Assembly (NCBI RefSeq): GCF_014898055.3
Contig: NW_023605083.1
Span: forward strand, 63,962,228-64,026,227
Length of the DNA stretch: 64,000 nucleotides
Reading direction: 5' to 3'
From: Talpa occidentalis
Lineage: Eukaryota; Chordata; Mammalia; Eulipotyphla; Talpidae
Every line of letters starts with the position of its first letter. Position 1 is the first letter of the stretch. A program made the translations under genes and the position numbers. The notes beneath the pieces were generated by a model. It saw only the letters and a list, made by a program, of their open reading frames with translations, had not been told where the DNA came from and did no database searches. Shown in pieces: positions 46,460-59,215 of the stretch.

Positions 46460-46892
46460 TGTTGGGGGGAAAGGATGTCCTGAACAAACTCCACAAATAG
46501 GTTTTATGGACCCCACCCCCACCCTAGACCAAAGAGATCCAAGACACCAAGGACTACAAATTCCATAATGTCATCATCACCGAAGGGAGGGTTGCTGGGA
46601 ACTGAGAGTGGAGTTAATCAGCCAGAGTTGGTATATAACCAGACATGTGGGCCTTGGTCCTTGCTTTCAGCTTGCTGTTGGGATTCCATCTCAGTGGAAC
46701 TGGAAGGACGCTTTCATCAATTTATCTCCCAGAGTTATTCATTTCTTCATTTCCCCTTTTTGTAAAAAAGCCCTTTATTAACCTTTTTGTGTGTGCCTGC
46801 AGTTTAGTCTCATTATAAGTCCCTTTTAAGCACGCGGGTGAAGGACCCACAGTCAGGCCAACCTATTTCACATTGGGGTTGCCCTATAACAC
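46460..46892 (+). mobile_element. Solo ERV LTR, family A copy 3
   Basis: 433 bp, TGTTGGGGGGAAAGG to CCCTATAACA, with TATATAA near 46632. More diverged than copies 1 and 2 and shortened in U3. In SLC31A1 intron 1, sense to that gene. Confidence 0.87.
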
Positions 46893-46904
46893 CTCTTGTT
46901 ATTT

Positions 46905-46990
46905 TAGTTTGTGTTCTTTGACTAAATTGTAAGCTCCTCAAGGGTAAGGACAGTTTTAATTCATCTTGATGTCTCCTGTGTCACCGAGTC
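46905..46990 (+). repeat. L2 3'-end fragment
   Basis: AAATTGTAAGCTCCTCAAGG followed by GTAAGGACAG is the classic L2 tail. Confidence 0.7.
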
Positions 46991-48254
46991 TATGCCTTCT
47001 TGCTCATATTGGGTTCTCATTCTTTATTATATTGAGTAATGGAATCCATCCTTGTTCCTTAAGTTCTTAATTTACTCTCAGCAGTGGCTCTTGGCTTTTG
47101 TAAGTATCTGCCAGGAAGGTAAAAACGCTGTATTAGCTGTGAACTACATGGGTTGCTTAGTCTCTTGTGTTAATTGAAGATGATTTAATGATTGTTTAAA
47201 GTTCTAGGGGAGGGGTAAAGGGGAGTAGGATAGCTTGAAATTTTATACATAGCTCAGATTTTTGTAAGTAAAGTATTCCTCTGAAGGATAGGCCTGATGT
47301 CTATTTCCTGTGTTTATTTTATGGATTAAAATAGTTAAAGCTCTGATGCTGATAGTGTAAAATGATGCAACTGGAATCTAAGCACCAGAACTGGAACCTG
47401 TTGCAGTAGCTCTGTTTAGAATGTGAACTTGGCTACCCCTCGGGGGAAAAAAGCTCATTCTAACTCTTCCCAATACTAGTCATTTTCACTCTAGCAGTGA
47501 AACATGTGAGTGGTGCTTTTTAAAAATGCTAAGGGATCATTTAAGCACTTATCTTGTATTCTTGAATGGGGAGGTTTAAGTAGCCATTTTAGATAAGGAG
47601 GATTCCTAAAATCTGGATCAGTCCTGTTGGTATTAGGACACCATAAATCGGCATACCAAGATCACCTTTACGGGAACACAACTGCTGGTTCTGACTAGTG
47701 GTATGAGGAAGGGAATGATGGTGAGTGTTGACCTCCTAGTCTTTCTTTCAAGGCTTTAAACTTGCAGATTGGGTCTACCTACAAAGCCACTGTCTTCCTA
47801 AATTAGAATATTGAGCTGGGAGTCAGGAAACGCCCTACTGACTCGCCCTTAGCATAGGCCAAAGCCTCCTAAATACAAATACTTTGTAAAAGGAGTGGAT
47901 TATACTCCAGCATTTCTAAGTACCCTGGGAATGCAAAAGTATGTGAGGCAAGCCTTGATTTCAAGTTTAAATTAAGCATTTTTCTTTGTTTTGCATAAGT
48001 ATACAGCTTTTAGATGTATTTATAAAATGTTTTGACTCCCTGAAGATTAGCCAGATGAATGGGAATCCAAGTGGAAGTGGAAAAGTAAGGCTTCCAGGTT
48101 GAGGAGGTGGCTTTGGCAAAAGCAGACAGGAAAAAGGGCACAAATTTTTTACAAGAGTATCTCTTATCTGATGCAATTAATGCCAATAGTTTGTTAACTA
48201 AAAAAGTAAGTTAAAGCAGGGGCTCATGCAGATATTAGTTAAGTACCAACCTTA

Positions 48255-49105
48255 AGCACTTTTTTCATTTCCTTTTTTTAAATTTCACCATTTTTATTAT
48301 GGTATACTCGGTTTTCAACATTTCATAACTTTCAGGTATACAGCTTATAATTCAACATCTGTATACACTGTAGCATTGAGATTGTTTTTGGAGTTAGTGG
48401 GTTTGGAGTGCCGGGTCCTTGGGGATTCACTCTGGGAAAGGTTTCACCAGAGCTCCCCCTTAGACACAAGCAGGCAGGAAGAACTGCCCGGAAAGGGTCA
48501 GGTTTGCTAAGAGAGGCCTGCATGGTTGCAGGCGGGTGGGCTTGAAGAGAGCTGCCTCTGCTGAGAGAGGTCAGTGAAGGGAAGCCGGGCATGGCACAGG
48601 TCAGGCAGGCAGGAATGCTGCTGCCCTGCAGAGGGAGAGAGTTGGTGACAGGAAGCACCTGCATAGCCCAGGTGATTTTATCATCTTCTTTTGGTAGGGA
48701 GGGACTCATCTTGTGGGTGGATGTGTTGCCCCTCCTGATCTGGGCCTTGATGCCTAAGGATCTTGGTTTCTATACCTGGCTTAATGGCTTACACTAATCC
48801 CCTTTATCCCCACCTGCTTGTATGAGTTAGGTTCTTGACCTTGCATCTTCTTTCCAGTTTTTCTGTTCTTATCCTCCATCAGCATGATCACCAAAAATCT
48901 AGTTTCCATCCATCATGATACAATTGATTCCCTTTATATGTTATACCATGCCAGCTCCCCTGCCCGGTACCCTGCTGGTTACCACCAGTCTGTTCTTTGT
49001 GTCTAATTTGAAATTTTGATATTTGCAACAGCATGGAAATGGGTCAGACAAAGACAAATACAGTATGATTTCACACATATCTGAAATATAAAGAAACAAG
49101 ACAGA
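48255..49105 (-). mobile_element. L1 3'UTR fragment interrupted by other sequence
   Basis: Antisense L1 text at 48270-48375 and 48840-49105 (ATCACCAAAAATCTAGTTTC). The GC-richer insert at about 48378-48830 may be an old LTR; not identified. Confidence 0.6.
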
Positions 49106-49179
49106 CATTTTATTTTAACTAAAAACGTAGGCATCCTTTTTGCCATTCTTTTAACATAAGGCTTTTCTTGGAGTGTGGG

Positions 49180-49345
49180 TCTCAGGGATCTGCACACTAT
49201 AGCATGGGGGTCAAATCTTGTACTCTAGTTTGCTGTCAGTTTTTGTAAATAAAGTATTATGGGAACATAGCCACACTCATTTGTTTACATATTATCTGAG
49301 GCTACTTTAACCTTACAAGGCAGAGTTAAGTAGTTGTGTGTATCT
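49180..49345 (-). repeat. MER5A-like element (hAT-Charlie)
   Basis: TTTTGTAAATAAAGTATTAT, GGAACATAGCCACACTCAT and GGCAGAGTTAAGTAGTTG match the MER5A 3' half. Confidence 0.8.
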
Positions 49346-49429
49346 GTGTGACTCCTCTTAATCTAGTTTTACCAAAGATTTCAACTTGGTTTTCAAAAAA
49401 ACAAAGATGAGAGAAACTGCATAGTATAA

Positions 49430-49660
49430 TATTATATACTTAAGTTCTGGAGCCAAATTGCTTTACCGTTTATTGTTGTACAAGCCTTGGCAAGTTGCTC
49501 AGTTTCTTCCTTTATAAAATAGACAATAATATATCCTGTTCCTAGGGTTCTTGTGAAGATTACATGAGTTAATTCATGTGAAGTACTTAGAGCAGTGACT
49601 GGCAGGAATAAGCACTCAATGTTAGCTGCTGCTGTCGTTTTCCTCTTCTCATTTATGCTT
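49430..49660 (+). repeat. MIR element
   Basis: GTTCTGGAGCCAAATTGC, TTGGCAAGTTGCTCAGTTTC and GAGCAGTGACTGGCA form a recognisable MIR core. Confidence 0.75.
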
Positions 49661-51581
49661 CATTATTTTAGCACTTTACACAGCTATATATTTGCTGTAA
49701 TAAGCACAACTGACAAAAATTGATTTGGAAACAAGCACAACTGACTTCCTTGATAAGCACACGTCTTCACTGAGAGGGAGAGCAAAGTGTTGCTCCCCTC
49801 ATTGCAGAGTAGCCTAGCTAGCGTGTGACCAGATAAATTGGTTAAGAGAGTCCTATGGATAGTGTGCTAAGAATATAAGGCAACATTACGCATAGAGAAG
49901 TTGTGAATTAAAACTGAAAAGGAGACCAGGGCCATATTTATCAAATACCTTTAAAAGGTCAGGTTTATTAGGAAAAGGAGAAAAAGAGAGGTACATTCAC
50001 AGTCACAGGAAGGCAGGAGGAATGGAATTTTTTGGTCTAAATGACGTAACTGATGTAAAAACAAATATTCAGACGGCTTAGGAGTAGGTGAATTAAGAAG
50101 TAAATTTTTTCCAAACCGTATTCCGTCTAAGCCACTTCATTTTTCTAATAGTCCTTAGAATGTGGCGTGGCAGGGACTGAATGTAGTAAGGCATGGTAAG
50201 CACTCCTTGAGGCACTGATAATAATCTGCCAACCTCAATCCACTTTGTCTTTGTATTATAGTCTCAATTTTTAATTAAGAAAAATGAAAGTTCTAGACTG
50301 AATGAATAAAATTAAATGACTGCTCTAAAGGTAACAATTTAAACTATACTCTGAAGTTTCTGATCCTTCAGTCTGTTCCTCCTCTCCTTGTTCCAGCTTG
50401 ACTCTACTGTTGATTTCTCTTTGCACCTTCCTCACCAGGTTAAGTGCTGCAAAAGAGAAGATAATTATGGTTGGAAAGCTAGTGTTGACAGTGACAAAAT
50501 GGCCTCAATTAATGTAAGATGTCAGATGAGTCAGTGACCAGGCAGCACCCAGATAACTCCACCATTTAGAGTTGGTGAACCAGGCACAATTGAGGAAAAG
50601 GGAAGGAGGTGAGAGAGCAGGTTGCTGATGTCTGCACTTCCATGTGCAGCTTTTAACATAATAACACCATAAAAAAAATCAAAAGTTTTCTGTAGCTTGT
50701 GGCCAAATGTAAGAACTCATCGAAAGTCCGATGCTTAGTACATTTAAAATGAGCATTTCATGCCAAAAGAAAGCTTATAGTGGGAGCTGGGAAGGAAATG
50801 CTTTTGAAGTTCCATTGCTTTGAGTTATATCATTTCATGATTTAGGTAACATCCCCAAGCAGAGGAGGGGCCCATCCGTAGGAATGCAAAGTCCTGCAGA
50901 GAAGGAAAGGGTTGAGAAGGGTCCACCCTAACCTCTTTTCCTTTACACAAAGGCTCTAGGTTTTGTATACAACCTGCTTTTGTAGACTGAGGGCATTGTG
51001 CAATGCAGCATAATGAGATGGAAACCTGCATAGCAAAAGTAAATATAAGAAAATGGAGAGATTGATTTGGAGGGAACACATTAAGATTGCAAGCCTCTGG
51101 CAACCAGTGAGATGTTAGAGGACCTTTTTTCGGCAGGCTATGTCTTTCCATAAATGAGTAATAGAGGTATATAGAACTATGTCAAGTGTTGATATAATTT
51201 TGAAACAGTTTAGAGAACCCTGGACATAGTCTCTCAGTTTATTAAGGAAAAGGCAAAGGAATGCACCTGCTCACTATGCACCGGCAGGCCTCCACCTTAC
51301 CCCAGCTTCTCTAATTTAGGCTTTTTATCAGCTCCTAGACAGCCCTGTATATAATATATATCAGTGCATTTTCATACTGGGTTTTAGTTATTTGTATGTA
51401 TTCCTGTGCTTCCAGACTGAGATTCTTGAGCATAGGGGTTCACCATAGTACCATCACTCAGTAAGTACTCGCTTAAATATTAAATGAATGAATGAAGAGA
51501 CTGAATTTCTCAAGGTCACACTGATAGTGAGCCCCAAAAACCAGATCCAGAACTCTGGTCTTCTGATTCCTAACCCAATTT

Positions 51582-52140
51582 TTTTTTTTTTTTAATCTTA
51601 AATTTTATTTTTATATTCCCCCATACAATTGCAAACGCCCCATTCTGACCCCAATCCTTCCCCTCCCGCCCCCCACCCCCCAAAAAGTGTCTCTGGTTCA
51701 TAGTTTTTTGTTGATTTTGATTTTCACTTTCTTATATTCATTTTCCTGGTCCCTTATTTAAGTTTTCTAGATTCCTGCTATGAGTGAGACCATCCGGTAT
51801 TTTTCTTTTTCTTTTTGGCTTATTTCGCTGAGCATGATCCCTTCCAGCGCCATCCATGTTGCTGCAAATTGCATGTGTTTATCTTTTTTGAATGCTGAGT
51901 AATATTCCATGGTATATATGGACCACATCTTCTTGATCCAGTCATCTACTTTTGGGCATTTGGGTTGTTTCCAAAGCTTAGCTATTGTAAACAGTGCTGC
52001 TATAAACATAGGAGTGCAGGTGCTCTTTGGAATTGATGTTTCTGTGTCCTTTGGGTAAATACCTAGGAGTGGAATTGCTGGATCATATGGAAGCTCTATG
52101 TTTAGTAGGTCCAGAAATCTCCACACAGCTCTCCATAGTG
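51582..52140 (-). mobile_element. 5'-truncated L1 with ORF2 C-terminus
   Basis: Begins on the plus strand with its poly-T and ends at 52140. Flanked by a duplication CCTAACCCAATTTTT (51571 and 52142). Minus-strand frame from about 52140 to 51767 encodes the L1 ORF2p C-terminus, including ALFTIAKLWKQPKCPK and YTMEYYSAFKKDKHMQFA, with no stop until the natural end. Too truncated to be active. Confidence 0.93.
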
Positions 52141-52210
52141 TCCTAACCCAATTTTTAAGCACCGCCATCAACTTCTCTCATTTTCATTTACGTTTTTTAA
52201 TGCATTTTCT

Positions 52211-52478
52211 TTTTTTTTTTAAGATTTATTTATTTATGCATACAAGAACTGGGGTACAGGCCAGAGGTGTGGAGGGTGAGATGATTCACCAGAGACAGAG
52301 TGGGGAAAAGAATAGACAGATCTATTGACATATACTGTTGAGGGGAGCAGCGGGAGAGACTGGAGAGGTCTGCTGTGCCCTGTGGTTAGCACCCTGGCTT
52401 GGGATCGAACTCGTACTGCACTGGCTGTGGATACTTCGTAGGTTGCGTCTTAAACCCTTGCGCCACCAGAGAGGCCCC
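52211..52478 (-). mobile_element. tRNA-derived SINE, tail type II
   Basis: Target duplication around TTTTTAATGCAT on both sides. Confidence 0.9.
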
Positions 52479-53742
52479 TTTTTAATGCATCTTCATTAAA
52501 TCATCTGTTATTAATTAGAGGGAGGAGGAGTAAAAAAAGGAAAAGTTAGACTTATTTCCTAGTTAAAATTGTTTTCCAGTATTCTTAACAGCCAAGCCAA
52601 TTGTATATTAACATAACTAAAGGAAAGTTTAAACAAGGAGGACCTTTGCCTTTGATTATAACAAGAAGGCAGTTAAAACAATCCTTAGGCATTATGTGAC
52701 TTTGACTAGATGGTGTCCTTTAAATCAAACTATAAATGGATGTATGCTTTCAGTGACATAAAAGTGAGCCCTGTGTGTGACCTGGACATTTCCTTTCAGA
52801 GATCAATTTTGTCATCTAATGATGAAACTAGCTAACTAGTTTGAGTAATACTTCAAACTTACTATACCTTGGAATTAGGAAGTATATTGACATATTTTAT
52901 TTATCACAGCTCTGTGATATTGGCAGGATAGATATTTTTATATCCATTTTGTCAACAAAAACTGTAGCACTTGTTTGGTTTGGGTGATTTGCTAAATGTC
53001 ACAGCACTAATATGACTAAATTGGATTTAAAACTTAGAGCCATTAATGCCTGGTCCAGTGCTTTCTCAATACTGTGTCATGCCATGTATAAAACACTGTG
53101 AAATCTTTTCGCAGATCATTCTGAAGCACTCGTGCTTAGCACATTGGAAATGCAGCATTTCTCCAATGAGAGGAGTACAGAAGGGTGTATCTCATGATTA
53201 CTGTATTCCAGGATGTGGCTTAGCCAGCAACAAAGGGTATCAGAGAAGTAGAGTATAGTTGCCGGGAGATCACTCCCGGTTGGACTTAGGCCCTTCTATC
53301 ATTGCATAACTCAAAGACCTTTTCAGTTTGTTTGCTGGACATATCAAATTTGAGTTGTCCTATTCGGACCAAGCAAATAAAAGCTTTTTTAAAGGATTTT
53401 GTGAAGAATGTAGTTGTACACTTGATCTTCTTTGTATAGAAAGGTGAGAGTGGGCGAGGGAAACAGGAGCTTCTGTGTTATTTGCCGTGAAAACAGGCTA
53501 TGTAAAGCCCAGGAGCCCCTCCTATCTAGCTGCTTCCTAGCAAACCATTTGGAGAAATGGGAGGATTGGGGAAAGCCTTTAGCTTGTGCTGTAGAAGCCT
53601 TGTGTGAAAAGAGGATGTGGTGGGTACAGTTCACTAAAAAGTATATTAGCATAAAAATTAAATATTATAGGTCTCAGTTTCCCCATTGATCAAATAGAGG
53701 AGTTAGGCTTTATATTGTTTTTGAATAAGAAGTTAATGGTTC

Positions 53743-54044
53743 GGGCCACCCCGCGCAGCGGTTGAGCACTGGGTTGCGAAGCTGCCCGCAGCCTCTGGGG
53801 CGCCGGTTCGATCCCCGGCTGCTCCCCGGCTGCTCCCCGGCCACCGGAGCGGGGGTCCCACATGGCGCACAGACCTCTCCTGCCGCCCGCTGCTCCCCTC
53901 AGCAGTGTACTTTGGTCCTTCTGCCTGTTCTGCTCCCCGCTCTGGCTCTGGTGAATTCTCTCACCCTCCCGCGCTTCTAACTGTACCCAGTGCTTGTATA
54001 AATAAAATAAATAAATAAAAATAAAAATCTTTAAAAAAAAAAAA
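53743..54044 (+). mobile_element. tRNA-derived SINE, tail type I
   Basis: Starts GGGCCACCCCGCGCAGCGG (short deletion in the head) and carries a tandem doubling of CGGCTGCTCCC. Target duplication AAGAAGTTAATGGTTC. Confidence 0.92.
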
Positions 54045-54224
54045 AAGAAGTTAATGGTTCACAATTCAGAAGGTACACAAGGATAATTATGAAAAATGTT
54101 CCAGCTGCTGTTACTCACATGTAACCATTTTCCCTCTTAGGGATCAGTGTTACCACTTCTTGTGCTTCCCCCTCAGTGATACTAGAGGTGTTTATAAACA
54201 ATAGGTATATACTTTTTCCCTATT

Positions 54225-54485
54225 TAAAAAATTTTTTCTTAGGCATGCAAGAACTGGTCTCTAGGCCAGAGGTGTGGGGGAGTGAGAGGATTCACAAGAG
54301 ACAAAATGGGGAACAGAACAGGCGGATCTACTGAAATACACTGCTGAGGGGAGCACCAGGTGAGACTGGAAAGGTCTGTGCCATGTGTGGGTCAGCTCAC
54401 TGCCTGGGAATCGAACTCAGGCCGCAGTGGCTGACAATAGCTTGATATCACTGAGACTTTAACCCCTACGCCACCAGGGAGGCCC
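54225..54485 (-). mobile_element. tRNA-derived SINE, tail type II, diverged
   Basis: Opposite orientation to the copy 180 bp to its left. No clear target duplication. Confidence 0.87.
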
Positions 54486-54499
54486 CTACTTACATTTTT

Positions 54500-54900
54500 T
54501 TACAAATGTTAGTATAAATACCCAGTCCAGTTCTTTCTCTCATACTGTCTATAAAACATTTACATTTTTATATGAATCATACCAAAACACTCAGAGCGCA
54601 CCTTGTTTATCTCATTTTGTAATACGCCTTGCAGTACATACAGAGCTTTCTCATACTTATTTATGATTAGGAAATATCCCATTTTATGAAAATATGATAA
54701 TTTCATCAGCGCCCTATCAATGGACATTTAGGTTGTATTTTCAATATTATTTGTTACAGACAGTCCTGTGATAACTGTATATACATTTCACATATGTGCC
54801 AGTTTATCTATAGGATTGATATTTAGAAGTAGAATTGCTGGCTCAAATAGCAAACCAACAATTAAAGATTCCTATAGCTCTGGTAACCTATGAGGTTCCC
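54500..54900 (-). repeat. Old L1-like 3' fragment
   Basis: Antisense text CCTATCAATGGACATTTAGG and AGTAGAATTGCTGGCTCAAA. Continues past the next SINE. Confidence 0.6.
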
Positions 54901-54940
54901 ATTGCCATTCTTTGTACTGCAATTAAAAAATTGGAACCTT

Positions 54941-55189
54941 GGGCCTCCCTGGTGGTGCAAGGGGTTAAGACGCAAGCTATGAAGCTGCCCGCAGCCTCTG
55001 CAGCACATGTTAGATCCCCAGCCAGCCACATGGCGCAGCAGACTTTTCCTGACTGCCCACTGCTCCCCTCAACAGTGTGTTTGAGTCAATCCACCTGTTT
55101 TGCTTCCCACTCTGTCTCTGGTGAATCCTCTCACCCCCCACACCTCTGACCTGTACCCCAGTTCTTCTATGCATAAATAAGTCTTTTTT
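54941..55189 (+). mobile_element. tRNA-derived SINE, tail type II
   Basis: Target duplication AAAAATTGGAACCTT at 54926 and 55190. Confidence 0.93.
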
Positions 55190-55899
55190 AAAAATTGGAA
55201 CCTTATTTATTTCGCTGTACATAACCAATAACTGTGAAGTAGGCATACTCAGGGGAGTAACCTAGGAATAAGCAATTCAAAGGCCTCTTTCCCCCACAAA
55301 TGTTATTTTATGTGTATGAAATCATAAAAATCAAAGCGAGTAAATATTAGAAGATTGTTTATAAATGAATGTAGTTGAAGAGACAGTTTGATTGGTGTTG
55401 ACTTTTCAGATTTTAGAATACAGAAATTTGTTTATAGGCCATAGTTTATGCACTCGGAGAGTCTATGGCATGGCTCTAATAAACTCAGGATAACCAGTCT
55501 CGTGGAGGATGGTATCTCCATAATTCTTCTAGTTATAGATGAAAGACTTCTAAGCCTGACATGCAGCTCACCCAGGGAGGTCCTGTCTTTCCAAATAGAA
55601 GCTTTCCTCAGGGCTGCATGCCTGGGGAAAAATACTGCTGAGTGGCTCAAACTAGATGCTTCACTTGCCATCTTTCTGCCTGTTATTTGGCCAACTTGTA
55701 AAAGGCCCACAAACTTTCTAGAAACTAACCATGAGAAGAGTTTTCTTTGCTGTGGTTTCAGAAATACCACAGGCTGCAAGGTATAGCTTAAAATCATGGA
55801 GTAAATTACAACCCCTTACTTAGTTTTAAGAAACTAGAGTGTAGAAAAGAAAACATGGACAAGAACAAATAATGTTTATGACCAGTTCAAGATGGTGGG

Positions 55900-56175
55900 T
55901 TTTTTTTTTTTTTAAAAGATTTATTTATTTATACAAGAACTGTACCCACAGGCCTGATTCGCGGGAGGGTGAGAGGATTCACCAGAGAAAGAGTGGGGAA
56001 CAGAACAGGCAGACTGATGAAATACACTGCTGAGGGGAGCAGCAGGTGAGATAGGAGAGGTCTGCCGCGCCATATGGGATTCTCGCTGGCAGGCCGGGAT
56101 CAAACCCACGCTGCAGAGGCTGCGGACAACCCCACAGTGCAGTGCCCAACCGCCTGCGCCACCAGGGGAGGCCCC
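55900..56175 (-). mobile_element. tRNA-derived SINE, intermediate tail
   Basis: Target duplication TCAAGATG at 55887 and 56176. Tail text CAAGAACTGTACCCACAGGC fits neither type cleanly. Confidence 0.88.
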
Positions 56176-56394
56176 TCAAGATGATGTTTTGAGCACATTT
56201 CTTCTACTTCCCCAAATCCTGATGAAATAACTATACAAAAGTAAAAATAAGAAAAGTGTGATACTGTGATTTATAATAAGATGTATTTGGTTTTCATCCC
56301 ACTCTGGCACAGAACTTCAAAATCCTCTGAATTTAAGTGATGAGAGCAGGCAAGGAGTCTTTTGTTAATGAGGTGACTTTTAGAGAGCCCCTAG

Positions 56395-56830
56395 AAAGGT
56401 GTGGGGGATGGTTGTCCGTGAAACCAACTTCCTGATTAGAGCGCATGCGTGCACACGCACACACCACTCCATCCAGAAAGGGGAAGGGAGCTTCCATCAC
56501 CGATGGCCAGTGTTGTAATCAGCTGTGCCTATGTATGAAGCCTCCATAAAAACCCAAGAGGACTGTGGAGAGCTTCAGAGCTTCCAGGTTGGGGCAGCAG
56601 AGGGCTTCCACGTGCTGCCTGCCTACTGAAGTGCCTTTGTTCAGGACCTTGCCCTGTAGCTCTTCAGGCTATTGATTCCTCTATTTTGTAGCAAATCCTT
56701 AATCTAGTGAATAAGTGGGTTCCCCAAGTTCTCTGAGCCACTCTAGCAAGTTAATGAAACCTATGGAGAGGAGTTCATGGGAACCTCTGATTTGAGGTGG
56801 TCTGCTGAGTAAATGTTTCAACTGCACACT
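56395..56830 (+). repeat. Old ERV1-type LTR
   Basis: GATGGCCAGTGTTGTAATCA, GAAGCCTCCATAAAAACCCA and GAACCTCTGATTTGAG follow the layout of a common old mammalian LTR. Family name not assigned. Confidence 0.7.
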
Positions 56831-56839
56831 GTCACAAGG

Positions 56840-57010
56840 TGAGTGCTATTGTCACCCCTATTTTAAAGGAAACTAACTTCACCCTCTCAGCCATGATGCT
56901 GTCACTTTAGTGAACTCCCATAGTAATCCTATGAGGTAAACTACTTTTATTATCCTGATTTTAGAGTTGAGAAACAGAGATTAAGTAATTTGCCCAAGGG
57001 CCCACAACCA
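56840..57010 (+). repeat. MIR fragment
   Basis: AATCCTATGAGGTAAACTAC then TTGAGAAACAGAGATTAAGT. Confidence 0.65.
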
Positions 57011-58036
57011 GTAGGGACAGTATTACCAGTTAGAAAATGAGTACAGCTCCCCTTGGCCCCATCCAAAAAAAAAAAAAAAAATGGACTGGGTTGTGGGGTG
57101 GAAGGAATATCTTTCCTGCCCACAGCTTCCTCCTTGTGTCTTTCTGTTTGGGATGGGCGAAAGTCAGCAAAACAGTGCCCTTCCTATTCAAGTTCTGTCT
57201 TCCTAGTAGTTCAATTCCTGAGTTTCACAACCAATCAAAATAAAAAATTTCCCTTCATCTATTGTTAGAACTCAGAGATTCATTCATGGTGGGTATAAAA
57301 AAACCCCTCAAATCCCAAAGATAAGCCATTTGGTATTAATGGCTCAAAGGTTATTTGGGTTATCAGATATTGGTATGTGTAGATTTTCGGTGAGACTGGA
57401 CTACTACTAACATTCAGAACTGTGGTGCACAAATTTAGCACGAGTAAGAATTACCTATGTAGGTTGGTAAAGATCTAGATTCTGAGGTCCCATTTCTGAC
57501 AGAAATCCACTGGTCTGGAAGGCAGGGAAGGGGGCATGATTTTCTTATTTTTTGTTAAACATCTTAGATGATTCTAAATCAGGCAGTCCTTGGACCACAC
57601 TTAAAAAAAAAAAAAACCTTGAGTTAGATAAGTCTAGAGCTTATCAATTAATATTCAGAGTGCATTGAGGGAGACCAGTATCCATCTGTTTCTCATTGAA
57701 ACAGTATTATACAAATGTAAACTTTTCTAATTGACATGGGCCTAAAGTGAGTTATTTTGTCTCTTCACTAAGAAAACTGTGGCCATGAAGATTAAATTAA
57801 CCTAACAGTGGAAAAACCTAGGCTAAAAGCAGTTTCCTGATTCTAGTCCTATGTTCTTTCACATTATAATAATGATGAATGGTAAGTGTTCTTCCACCCA
57901 TGTGTTGCCTGAAAATTATCCAGAAGACTGTTTGAACTTTGTGACAACATTTAGCTTTTGAACGTTTACATAGAGGCATAATAATCAGGTGATCTGGTAT
58001 TTTAAAGTAGAATAAGTGGTGACATTTTTATGAATT

Positions 58037-58303
58037 TTTTTTAAAAGATTTATTTATTTATTTATACAAGTGCTGGGTACAGTCAGAAGCGTGGGAGGGT
58101 GAGAGAATTCACCAGAGCCAGAACGGGGAACAGAACAGGCAGACTGATGCAGCACACTGCTGAGGGGAGCAGCGGGCGGGGCAGGAGAGGTCTGTCACGC
58201 CATGTGGGACCCTCTCCAGTGGCCGGGGATCGAACTGGCACTGCAGAGGCTGCGGGCAGCTTCGCAGCCCAGCGCTCAACCACTGTGCCACCAGGGGAAG
58301 CCC
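58037..58303 (-). mobile_element. tRNA-derived SINE, tail type I
   Basis: Target duplication TATGAATT at 58029 and 58304. Confidence 0.91.
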
Positions 58304-58844
58304 TATGAATTCTTCTTAAAAGTTGTTTCTGATGCTAAAAATATAACTATAATAATACTGACTATAGAAAGAATAGTAGAAAGGCATTTGGAGCTTTAGT
58401 AAATTTTAGCAGAGTGCTGAAATGTGCTGGAAGTCTGTTCTCACCTAACTTAATACCACATACAGATGGAACCAAGAATACTGCAGGTAATAGTTTTAGC
58501 ACAAATTGTATGTGTTAGCATCGTGTGAAACATCACAAGACACAACTACTCAGGAGGTAGGTAACTACTAGATTTACTTCCTCCTGGACAACTTGATGGG
58601 CATAGAATTCATAGACTTGACAGGGAACTTGTGTAACTTGACATTAGTCAAGCCGGAACATGTAGGGGATGCCCACCCAATTGAAATAGGTCTACATGTC
58701 TTTCTAAGTCTCCCTCAAAACTACAACTCTGTTTCCTTATCTCAGCCTTTCTGGGTTGTTCCTGGAAGACAAAATAGAAAACTTTGTGTGGAGACAGGGT
58801 CACAAGTTAGTTAGATAAAAATAGTATGAAACAAGTGGTAGAAA

Positions 58845-59215
58845 TAGCTCTGGACTTGAGGTCAGAATCTGGACTTTAATTTCTGGCCACTACTAGACTG
58901 ACTGCCACATGACCTTGACTAGTTAACTTTTTATTTTTTTTTTATACACAAGAACTGGGGTACAGGCCAGAGGCACAGGAGGGTGAGAGGATTCACCAGA
59001 GACAGAGCAGGGAGCAGAACAGGCAGACTGACAAAATACACTGTTGAGGGGAGCAGCGGACGCGACAGGAGAGGTCTGCCGTGCCATGTGGGAATCTTCC
59101 CTGGCTGGCCAGGAATCGAACCTGCGCTGCAGAGGCTGCGGACGGCTTCACAGTGCTGTGCTCAACCCACTGTGCCACCAGGGAGGCCCAGTCAGTTAAC
59201 TTTCTGTACCTTGAT
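58845..59215 (+). repeat. MIR fragment split by a SINE
   Basis: CTCTGGACTTGAGGTCAGAA and ACATGACCTTGACTAGTTAA before the SINE; the text resumes AACTTTCTGTACCTTGATTT after it. Confidence 0.65.
58931..59190 (-). mobile_element. tRNA-derived SINE, tail type II
   Basis: Target duplication AGTTAACTTT at 58921 and 59194. Confidence 0.91.
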
